Shown here: in pieces, positions 27,436 through 35,491 of the stretch | Position numbering within the stretch: the first letter of the stretch is position 1 | How the letters are laid out: each line of letters begins with the position of its first letter | Origin: Affinirhizobium straminoryzae | Lineage (GTDB): Bacteria; Pseudomonadota; Alphaproteobacteria; Rhizobiales; Rhizobiaceae | NCBI RefSeq assembly: GCF_007004135.1 | Contig: NZ_VJMG01000026.1 | Span: 1-48,703, forward strand | Length of the DNA: 48,703 bases | Direction: 5' to 3' | Program-made: the position numbers and the translations under genes | Notes under the pieces: generated by a model | The model's database searches: none | What the model saw: the letters and a program-made list of their open reading frames with translations, nothing else | What the model was told of the DNA's origin: nothing

Positions 27436-30015
27436 ATGGCGGAAAAGAAACGGGCTTCCCGCGGGAAGCCGTTCATGGATGGCGGTTGCGACGAGGCACC
27501 GGCATCGACACAATCATTGGTGGTGACATCCTGTCGGAAAACCGGCCGACCTCCCCTGGCGCGGTTCTGGCGCCGGATGGCGTCCGGCCTCGCCGGTACG
27601 GCGCTCTCCGGCATTGCCGGTACGGCGATGGCCCAGCAGCAGGCGATCGGCGCCAGCAGGCTCTTCACCTCATCGGAGGTGATCTTCTCCTCGTTTGCGG
27701 TGGGCGCCATCGCGGCAGCCCTGCTGTCGACGATCTGGCTGGTGCGCCAGCGCGGCCATCTGGAGACCGAGAGCGAGGAAATGCGCTCGGCGCTGTCGGA
27801 AGCGCAGCAGCGCATCTCGAACTACGAGGCGCTGATTGCCGACAAGAACCGGCGTATCGTGATCTGGGAGGCCGGCCCGTCGCGGCCGGAATTCCTTGGC
27901 CAGTTGCCAGCGGAATCCGGTGCGCCGCAGGAAGATCGCGATTTCCTCGCCTTCGGTCGCTGGCTGCGCCCCCATTCGGCGGCGGAACTGGAGCGGGCGG
28001 TCGAAGCGCTGCGCAGCAAGGCGCGCAGCTTTGAGATGGCGGTCGAAACGAACCGCGACGAAATTCTCGACGTGCAGGGCCGCGTCTCCGGTGGCAAGGC
28101 TTTCGTGCGCTTTGTGGCGCTGAACAATCTGCGCGCCGAACTTGCGGAATTGAAGATCGAGCGCGAGCGGCTCGTGACCTCCATCAATCTGTTCCAGACA
28201 CTGCTCGATTCGCTCGAACAGCCGGTCTGGCATCGCGATCCCGACGGCAATCTCGCCTGGGTGAACCAGGCCTATGGCGACGCCGTGGAAGCAACGACTC
28301 CTGCGCAGGCCGTGCAGGAAAGTCGGGAATTCCTGGGCAGCATCGCGCGCGAGAAGATCCGTGCCACCGCCACCGTGCATTCGCCCTTCCATGACCGCGT
28401 CTCGACCGTGGTACGCGGCAACCGAACCGTGTTCGACGTCGTTGATGTGGTCGGCAAGGCCGGCTCCGCCGGCATGGCGATCGACGTCTCCGAAGCGGAG
28501 GCCGTGCGGGCCGAACTCACCCGTACGCTGAAGAGCCATGCGGAGACGCTGGATCATCTGGCAACCCCGGTTGCCATCTTCGACCGCGAGCAGCGCCTGC
28601 AATTCTACAACCAGGCCTTCGCGCGGCTCTGGGACCTTGATCTCGGCTTCCTGGAAAGCCGACCCGATCATAACGAACTGCTGGACCGTCTGCGCAGCCA
28701 GAACAAGCTGCCGGAGCAGCTGAACTGGCGCAACTGGAAGGAAAGCGTGCTCTCCGTCTACCGGTCGCTCGACACGCAGACCAACCGCTGGCATCTGCCG
28801 AACGGCCAGACCCTGCAGGTGATTGCCACCGCGCATCCGCAGGGCGGCGTCACCTGGGTGTTCGAGAACCTCACCGAGCAGGTGGATCTCGAAACCCGCT
28901 ACAACACGCTGGTCAAGGTGCAGGGCGAGACCATCGACCATCTGGCGGAAGGCGTTGCCGTCTTCGGGCCGGACGGACGCATCCGCCTGTCGAACCCGGC
29001 CTTCCGGGCGCTCTGGGGCCTCACCGAGGAACAGACCGCGCCGGGCACGCATATCCGCGCCATCGAGACGGCCTGCGCTGCCGAATACGACCGGCCGGAC
29101 GGCTGGCGTCTGTTCGGCCAGATGCTGACCAACTTCGACGACGAGCGTCCCTCGCTACAAGGCACGTTCGAACTCTTCTCCGGCATCGTGCTCGATTATG
29201 CGGTCATCCCGCTGCCGAACGCGCAGACCATGCTGACCTTCGTCAACATGACAGACAGTGCGCGTGCCGAACGGGCGCTGAAGGAGAAGAACGAGGCACT
29301 GCGCAAGGCGGATGAGCTGAAGAACGATTTCGTCCAGCACGTCTCCTACGAACTGCGGTCGCCGCTCACCAACATCATCGGTTTCACCGATCTTCTGAAG
29401 ACGCCGGGCATCGGCCAGCTCAACGAGCGGCAGGCGGAATATGTGGACCACATCTCCGCCTCCTCCTCGCTGCTCCTGACCATCGTCAACGACATTCTCG
29501 ATCTGGCGACCGTCGATGCCGGCATCATGGAGCTGAACTATTCCGAGGTGGATGTCGACGACCTGCTGGACGATGTCGCCATGCAGATCGCCGACCGGCT
29601 CTACGAAAACGCCGTGACGCTGGAAATCCTGGCGCCGAAGAACCTCGGCACCATCGTAGCCGACCAGCAGCGGCTGAAGCAGATCCTGATCAAGCTGATC
29701 ACCAATGCAGCGAATTTTTCGCCGGAGGGCGGCACGGTGACGCTGCGCGGCTGGCGCGAGGGAACGGACTTCTTCTTCTCGGTCGCCGATCGCGGCCCCG
29801 GCATGAGCGAGGATATGCTGAAGACGGTGTTCGACCGCTTCTCCAGCGGCAAGGGCGGCAAGAAGAGCGGCGCCGGTCTCGGCCTCTCCATCGTCGAAAG
29901 CTTCGTCAACCTGCATCACGGCGATGTCAGGATCGATAGCCGGATGGGCGAAGGCACCATCGTGACCTGCCGCATTCCGAGCGCGATGAACATCCGGTCT
30001 GTTGCCGCCGAATGA
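27436..30015 (+). CDS. divL: DivL-like PAS sensor kinase with Tyr in place of His
   Basis: An 859-residue histidine-kinase-like protein that I assign to DivL, the cell-cycle regulator acting with CckA and DivK in Caulobacter and rhizobia. A hydrophobic stretch at 48-66 and a transmembrane segment near 79-103 anchor it; coiled-coil and at least two or three PAS-like domains follow (LDSLEQPVWHRDPDGN, LDHLATPVAIFDRE, IDHLAEGVAVFGPDG). The dimerisation box reads HVSYELRSPLTNIIGF: Tyr638 stands where kinases have the phospho-His, the hallmark of DivL. ATPase motifs DRGPGMS and GAGLGLSIV are kept. ATG at 27436 is preferred over an upstream TTG at 27355. It overlaps the next gene by 4 nt. Confidence 0.85.
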   Translation: MAEKKRASRGKPFMDGGCDEAPASTQSLVVTSCRKTGRPPLARFWRRMASGLAGTALSGIAGTAMAQQQAIGASRLFTSSEVIFSSFAVGAIAAALLSTIWLVRQRGHLETESEEMRSALSEAQQRISNYEALIADKNRRIVIWEAGPSRPEFLGQLPAESGAPQEDRDFLAFGRWLRPHSAAELERAVEALRSKARSFEMAVETNRDEILDVQGRVSGGKAFVRFVALNNLRAELAELKIERERLVTSINLFQTLLDSLEQPVWHRDPDGNLAWVNQAYGDAVEATTPAQAVQESREFLGSIAREKIRATATVHSPFHDRVSTVVRGNRTVFDVVDVVGKAGSAGMAIDVSEAEAVRAELTRTLKSHAETLDHLATPVAIFDREQRLQFYNQAFARLWDLDLGFLESRPDHNELLDRLRSQNKLPEQLNWRNWKESVLSVYRSLDTQTNRWHLPNGQTLQVIATAHPQGGVTWVFENLTEQVDLETRYNTLVKVQGETIDHLAEGVAVFGPDGRIRLSNPAFRALWGLTEEQTAPGTHIRAIETACAAEYDRPDGWRLFGQMLTNFDDERPSLQGTFELFSGIVLDYAVIPLPNAQTMLTFVNMTDSARAERALKEKNEALRKADELKNDFVQHVSYELRSPLTNIIGFTDLLKTPGIGQLNERQAEYVDHISASSSLLLTIVNDILDLATVDAGIMELNYSEVDVDDLLDDVAMQIADRLYENAVTLEILAPKNLGTIVADQQRLKQILIKLITNAANFSPEGGTVTLRGWREGTDFFFSVADRGPGMSEDMLKTVFDRFSSGKGGKKSGAGLGLSIVESFVNLHHGDVRIDSRMGEGTIVTCRIPSAMNIRSVAAE

Positions 30016-31523
30016 TGGCCGAAGCTTCTCTAACGCTGCCCCTGTCCAGCGAGGCGGAGACGATCCGCTTCGGCGAGGATCTTGTGCTGGCGCTGAAAGC
30101 CGGCGACTGCCTGGCGCTGTCGGGCGATCTCGGCGCCGGCAAGTCGACGCTGGCGCGCGCCTTCCTGCGGGCGCTGGCGGACGATCCGGACCTGGAAGTG
30201 CCGAGCCCGACATTTACGCTGGTGCAGAGCTACGACCTGCGCATTCCCGTTGCGCATTTCGATCTCTACCGGCTGGCCGATGGATCAGAACTCGACGAAC
30301 TCGGCTTCGATGAAGCGCTCGGCGATGGCATCTGTCTGGTGGAGTGGCCGGAAATGGCCGAGGCCGAACTGCCGGCCAACCGCATCCGCCTCACCCTCAC
30401 CCATGACGGCGACGGACGACGGGCGGAGATTGCCGGACCACAGCCGGTTCTTGCCCGGATTCGCCGCGTGCTGGAGATCCGTGTCTTCCTCAATGCGCAT
30501 GGCTTTGCCGGCGCAAGCCGCCGCTTTCTCACCGGCGATGCCTCGCTGCGCGCGTATGAAACGATTACCCGCGAGACGGGCGAAGCCTTTGTGCTGATGG
30601 ACTGGCCGCTGCGGCCGGACGGACCGCCGGTGCTGGACGGCAAGCCCTATCCCAAGGTCGCGCATCTGGCGGAAACCGCCCACCCCTTCGTGGCCATCGC
30701 CGATCACTTGCTCGGCCTCGGTCTTGCCGCGCCGAAAATCCTGGCGGTCGACTACGCGCAGGGCATCCTGCTGATCGAGCATCTGGGATCGGAGGGCGTG
30801 GTGGACGAGGCGGGCGCGCCCATTCCCGAACGCTATCGCGCAAGCCTCGATTGCCTGGCGCATCTGCATGGCAGCCCGCTGGTCCGCGATCTTCCCGCTG
30901 GACCGGACCATATCCACCATGTGCCGGATTTCGATCCGGTGGCGATGAAGATCGAAACCCGCCTGCTGATCGACTGGTACCTGCCGTGGAAGCGCGGGGG
31001 CGCGCCGGTGACGGAGGCGGAGAAGGACGCCTATGCCACGATCTGGGACGGACTGATCGCCGAACTGGCCGATGCCGAGCGGCATCTGCTGCTGCGCGAC
31101 TATCATTCCCCCAATCTGATCTGGCGGGCGGATCGGAAGGGTCTGCAGCGCATCGGCCTCATCGATTTCCAGGATGCGATGATCGGCCCGACCGCCTATG
31201 ACCTCGCCTCGCTGTTGCAGGATGCGCGGGTGACCATTCCGCCGGATCTCGGACAAGACCTCTACGCCCGCTACGCGGCGCTACGCCGCGCGCAAGGGCC
31301 ATTCGATCCGGAACGCTTCGGCACGGCCTTTGCCATCATGGCCGCCCAGCGCAACTGCAAGCTGGCCGGCCTCTGGGTGCGGCTGAAACAGCGCGACGGC
31401 AAGCCCGGCTATCTGCAGCACATGCCGCGCACGCTCGGCTATCTCGATCAGACGCTTCGCCATCCGGTGCTTGCGCAGCTCAGCCAATGGATGGCAGAAG
31501 CGGGTATCGATTTCAGCGTCTAG
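30012..31523 (+). CDS. tsaE-amgK: Fused TsaE ATPase and AmgK sugar kinase
   Basis: A 503-residue two-domain fusion. Residues 1-150 are TsaE, the ATPase of the complex that makes t6A37 on tRNAs: P-loop GDLGAGKS (38-45), VPSPTFTLVQSY and the HFDLYRL strand. Residues from about 152 are an aminoglycoside-phosphotransferase-like kinase matching AmgK, which phosphorylates N-acetylmuramic acid and N-acetylglucosamine at the anomeric position. Its catalytic Asp363 and Asn368 are in RDYHSPN and metal-binding Asp385 is in LIDFQD. The neighbour murU supports the AmgK assignment. No stop or frameshift separates the halves. ATGA overlap with divL. Confidence 0.92.
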   Translation: MMAEASLTLPLSSEAETIRFGEDLVLALKAGDCLALSGDLGAGKSTLARAFLRALADDPDLEVPSPTFTLVQSYDLRIPVAHFDLYRLADGSELDELGFDEALGDGICLVEWPEMAEAELPANRIRLTLTHDGDGRRAEIAGPQPVLARIRRVLEIRVFLNAHGFAGASRRFLTGDASLRAYETITRETGEAFVLMDWPLRPDGPPVLDGKPYPKVAHLAETAHPFVAIADHLLGLGLAAPKILAVDYAQGILLIEHLGSEGVVDEAGAPIPERYRASLDCLAHLHGSPLVRDLPAGPDHIHHVPDFDPVAMKIETRLLIDWYLPWKRGGAPVTEAEKDAYATIWDGLIAELADAERHLLLRDYHSPNLIWRADRKGLQRIGLIDFQDAMIGPTAYDLASLLQDARVTIPPDLGQDLYARYAALRRAQGPFDPERFGTAFAIMAAQRNCKLAGLWVRLKQRDGKPGYLQHMPRTLGYLDQTLRHPVLAQLSQWMAEAGIDFSV

Positions 31524-31550
31524 ACACGAGCGACTTCAGGACCCGACCCG

Positions 31551-32282
31551 ATGACCCTCGAAAATGCCATGGTGCTGGCCGCAGGGCTCGGCACGCGCCT
31601 TCGTCCCATCACCGATCACATGCCGAAACCACTGGTGCCGGTCGGCGGACGACCGATGCTGGACTATATCCTCGACCTGCTGGCCGAAGCCGGCATCCGT
31701 ACCCTTGCCATCAACCTGCACCATCATGCCGACCAGATGGAAGCCTATCTGGCTGCGCGGCAGGATTTCCGGATCCACATTTCCGACGAGCGCGAACAGC
31801 TGATGAACAATGGCGGGGGGCTCGCCAGGGGGCTGAAGCTTCTGCCGCCCGGCCCGGTTCTCGTGATGAATGCCGATCTGTTCTGGGTCAACGAGCCGGC
31901 CGGCGAAGCCTCGAACCTCCGCCGCCTGATCTCCTTTTACGATCCCGCGCGCATGGACATGGCCATGCTGTGCACCGACCTCGACCGCGCCATCGGTCAT
32001 GACGGCAAGCGCGACTTCGACATGGCCGCCGACGGTCGGCTAGCGCGCTACCGGGAGGGAGACGCACATCCGGTGGTCTATGCCGGCGCCTTCGTGATGG
32101 ATACTGCCTTCATGGACGATGCGCCGGACACCGCCTTCAATCTCAACATCTATTTCGACAAGGCGATTGCCCGCAGCCGCCTGTTCGGCACCGATCTTCG
32201 TGGTCGCTGGATCACCGTCGGCTCGCCCGAAGGGCTTGCGGAAGCGGAAGCCTTCCTTGCGGCGCAAGCGGCCCGGGCCTGA
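31551..32282 (+). CDS. murU: N-acetylmuramate 1-phosphate uridylyltransferase MurU
   Basis: Nucleotidyltransferase of 243 residues making UDP-MurNAc from the AmgK product, which lets recycled wall sugar bypass de novo synthesis (and the fosfomycin-sensitive MurA step). Signature GLGTRLRPITDHMPKPLVPVG with Lys26, then NADLFW for metal binding. It is shorter than sugar-phosphate transferases such as RmlA, as MurU is. Starts 27 bases after amgK; addB begins two bases past its stop. Confidence 0.92.
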   Translation: MTLENAMVLAAGLGTRLRPITDHMPKPLVPVGGRPMLDYILDLLAEAGIRTLAINLHHHADQMEAYLAARQDFRIHISDEREQLMNNGGGLARGLKLLPPGPVLVMNADLFWVNEPAGEASNLRRLISFYDPARMDMAMLCTDLDRAIGHDGKRDFDMAADGRLARYREGDAHPVVYAGAFVMDTAFMDDAPDTAFNLNIYFDKAIARSRLFGTDLRGRWITVGSPEGLAEAEAFLAAQAARA

Positions 32283-32284
32283 CC

Positions 32285-35200
32285 ATGGATCATCGGCAGC
32301 AGAAGCGGATCCTCACCATTGCCCCTGCGGTGCCCTTCCTGCGCACCGTGGCGGCAGCGCTCTGCGACGGCCGCCTGCTCTCCAGCTTCCGCTACACCCC
32401 CGAAGATCCGCTCTCGCTGTCCCGGGTGACGATCTATGTCCCAACCCGGCGCGCGGCCCGCGTGCTGCGGTCCGAATTCGTCGATCTGCTGGGCGGGCGC
32501 TCGGCCATCCTGCCGCTCATCCGGCCGCTCGGCGAGACGGATGACGATGCCGGCTTCTTCGATCTCGTCGCCCCGGAAGAGATGGATCTCGCCTTGCCGA
32601 TCAGCAGCACGGCGCGGCTGCTGGAACTCGGGCGTCTCATTCTCGCCTGGCGCAATGCGCTGCCGCAGGCGATCATCGACGTGCACCGGGATTCGCCGCT
32701 CGTCGCGCCCGCCAGCCCCGCCGATGCCATCTGGCTGGCGCGGTCGCTCTGCGAACTGATCGACGCAATCGAAACGGAAGAGCGCGACTGGGCGGACCTC
32801 GAACGGCTGCAGACCGGCGACCACTCGCTCTGGTGGCAGCTGACGGCGGAATTTCTCAAGATCGCCAGCGCCTTCTGGCCGGTGCGGCTGGAAGAGCTGC
32901 GCCGTTCCTCGCCCGCCCGCCACAAGGCAGCGATCCTGAATGGCGAGACGCGACGGATGGCTGCCCACAGCGGCCACGACCCGGTGATCGTGGCGGGCTC
33001 CACCGGTTCGGTGCCGGCCGCCGCCAATCTGATTGCCGCCATCGCGACATTGCCGAACGGTGCCATCGTGCTGCCGGGTCTCGATCAGGATATGCCGGAG
33101 GATCAATGGGCCCTGCTCGGCCGCGGGGCGGAAGGCCTGCGCCCCGATCCCGCCAGCCGCAGCCATCCGCAATACGGCCTGTACCGGCTTCTGGAAAAAC
33201 TCGCCGTGACCCGCGCCGAGGTCGAACAACTGGGTCTGCCCGACCCGGATCTCGCCGGTCGCTCCCTTCTTCTGTCACAGGCACTGGCGCCGGCCGACGC
33301 CACCGATCGCTGGAACGACTGGCGTCAGGAGACGACGCAGGAGACGATCCGCGCCGCCTTTGCCGATGTGAGCCTCATCGAGGCTGCCAACGAGCGGGAG
33401 GAAGCGACCGCGATTGCCATTGCGCTGCGCATGGCGCTCGAAGCGCCGGGACGCGACGGTTCCTCGCAGGCCGCCCTGATTACGCCGGATCGCGCGCTCG
33501 CCCGTCGCGTGGCAGCCGAACTCGCCCGCTTCGGCATCACCGCCGACGACACGGCCGGCACGCCTCTGTCAGCCACGCCACAGGGAACGCTGCTGACGCT
33601 GGTGCTGGAGGCGGTTCTGAGGCCCGGTGATCCGGTCGCCATCACCGCACTCATGAAGCATCCGCTGGCCCGCTTCGGGCTCTCACCGACGGAGGGTCGT
33701 ACGGCCTCGGAAGCGCTGGAGCTTCTGGCCTTGCGCGGCGGCACCGGCGAGCCGGATCTGGCCGGCCTGGAGCCGCTGCTCGAAAAGCGGCTGACGGAGC
33801 AGAAGACCGACCGCCATCCGCCGCAATGGCGCCAGTCGCTGCCGGAAGATGCCGCCGATCGGGCCCGCGCGCTGGCGAGACGCATCGCCGAAGCCGTGGA
33901 GCCACTGGCCGAGGTTCTCGTCTCCCGCCGCGCCGACGGGCGCCCGATGACCGCACGGCTGCTCCTCTCCGACTGGGCAAACCGCACCGGCCGCGTGCTG
34001 GAAGCCGTCGGCCTCGATGCAGAGCAGGGCCTGCGGCCGCTCTGGACGGGAGAAGCCGGCGAGAGGCTGGCCGGGCTGCTCGGCGAGATCATCGAGACCG
34101 ACGGCCAGATCGAGGCCGACGGGCCGCAATGGATCGACATCATGGCTGCCCTGATGGCGAGCGAAGCCGTGAAGCCCCGCCAGCTCAGCCATCCGCGCGT
34201 CTTCATCTTCGGCACGCTGGAAGCCCGATTGCAGACTGTCGACACGCTTGTGCTCGGCGGCATGAACGAAGGGTCATGGCCGGGGCAATCGGTGCAGAAC
34301 CCCTTTCTGTCGCGCAGCATGAAGACGGACATGGGGCTCGAGCCGCCCGAGCGACGGATCGGCCAGCTGGCACATGATTTCCAGATGGCGAACGGCACCC
34401 GGCACATCATCTATTCCCGCGCCCTGCGCCAGGGCGGCGCACCGACCGTCGCCTCCCGCTGGCTGCAACGCCTGCTGGCGCTTGGTGGCGAGCAGCTGGC
34501 ACGCGATCTGCGCGCGCGCGGCGAAGATTATCGCCGCTGGGCACGGATGATCGACACGCCGCGCCCCGAGGAGCGGCAGCCGCTGGCCCGCCGTCCCGCG
34601 CCGACGCCGCCGGCCGATCGCCAGCCGCGAAGCTATTCCTTCAGCGAGGTCGGGCGGCTTCGCCGCGACCCTTATGCCATCTATGCGCGGCGCATCCTGC
34701 GGCTCGATCCGCTCGAACCCTTCAACGAGGATCCGGGCGCTGCCGAACGCGGCACACTCTATCACCGCATCATCGAACGCTATACGCGGGTCGCGCCGGT
34801 GCCCGGCTCGCCGCATGCGCTGGAGGTGATGCAGCGGCTGATTGCCGAGGAGTTCGACCGCGAAGCACTGCCGCCGCATATCGATCAGGTCTGGCGGCCG
34901 CGCTTTCGCGAGGTGGCCCGTGCCTTTCTGCGCTGGGAAGAGGCCCGCGCGCCAGACATCCGCCGCACCTACACCGAACTGCCGGCCGGCTATGAACTGG
35001 CGGCGGCGGGCATCCGGGTGACCGGCATTGCCGACCGGATCGACATCAAGCGCTCCGGCGATGCCGATATCATCGACTACAAGACCGGCCTCAACCCGTC
35101 GCCCGCCCAGGCGCGCGCCCTGCTCGACCCGCAGCTGGCCCTTGAGGCAGCAGCGCTGCAGGCCGGTGCCTTCAAGGCGATCGGCGAACAGCGGCCGGAC

Positions 35201-35491
35201 AATCTTCTCTACGTGCGGCTGCGTCCCGGCGAACGTTTCACGTGGGACAAGGTGAACAATGAGGGTGCGCGCGCCACCGCTACCACCCAGCCGAAATCGG
35301 CGCTCGAACTGGCGCAGGACGCGATCAGCCAGCTGACCGGCTTCGTGACGCGACTTCGCGAAAACCGCGTCGGCTTCGCCTCCCGCCTCATCCCGATGAT
35401 GCAGAGCGATATCGGCGGCGATTACGATCATCTCGCCCGCGTGGCGGAATGGTCGACGGCGGATGCAGAGGACAGTGACGGCGATGAGTGA
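32285..35491 (+). CDS. addB: AddB subunit of AddAB helicase-nuclease
   Basis: The alphaproteobacterial AddB, 1068 residues, partner of AddA in resecting double-strand breaks for RecA. The C-terminal PD-(D/E)XK nuclease is visible: GTLYHRIIERY, then RVTGIADRIDI and DADIIDYKTG. Unlike Bacillus AddB, the N-terminus (RILTIAPAVPFLRTV) lacks a P-loop. The whole protein has only two cysteines, so the four-cysteine iron-sulfur cluster is absent. It overlaps addA by a few bases. Confidence 0.94.
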   Translation: MDHRQQKRILTIAPAVPFLRTVAAALCDGRLLSSFRYTPEDPLSLSRVTIYVPTRRAARVLRSEFVDLLGGRSAILPLIRPLGETDDDAGFFDLVAPEEMDLALPISSTARLLELGRLILAWRNALPQAIIDVHRDSPLVAPASPADAIWLARSLCELIDAIETEERDWADLERLQTGDHSLWWQLTAEFLKIASAFWPVRLEELRRSSPARHKAAILNGETRRMAAHSGHDPVIVAGSTGSVPAAANLIAAIATLPNGAIVLPGLDQDMPEDQWALLGRGAEGLRPDPASRSHPQYGLYRLLEKLAVTRAEVEQLGLPDPDLAGRSLLLSQALAPADATDRWNDWRQETTQETIRAAFADVSLIEAANEREEATAIAIALRMALEAPGRDGSSQAALITPDRALARRVAAELARFGITADDTAGTPLSATPQGTLLTLVLEAVLRPGDPVAITALMKHPLARFGLSPTEGRTASEALELLALRGGTGEPDLAGLEPLLEKRLTEQKTDRHPPQWRQSLPEDAADRARALARRIAEAVEPLAEVLVSRRADGRPMTARLLLSDWANRTGRVLEAVGLDAEQGLRPLWTGEAGERLAGLLGEIIETDGQIEADGPQWIDIMAALMASEAVKPRQLSHPRVFIFGTLEARLQTVDTLVLGGMNEGSWPGQSVQNPFLSRSMKTDMGLEPPERRIGQLAHDFQMANGTRHIIYSRALRQGGAPTVASRWLQRLLALGGEQLARDLRARGEDYRRWARMIDTPRPEERQPLARRPAPTPPADRQPRSYSFSEVGRLRRDPYAIYARRILRLDPLEPFNEDPGAAERGTLYHRIIERYTRVAPVPGSPHALEVMQRLIAEEFDREALPPHIDQVWRPRFREVARAFLRWEEARAPDIRRTYTELPAGYELAAAGIRVTGIADRIDIKRSGDADIIDYKTGLNPSPAQARALLDPQLALEAAALQAGAFKAIGEQRPDNLLYVRLRPGERFTWDKVNNEGARATATTQPKSALELAQDAISQLTGFVTRLRENRVGFASRLIPMMQSDIGGDYDHLARVAEWSTADAEDSDGDE

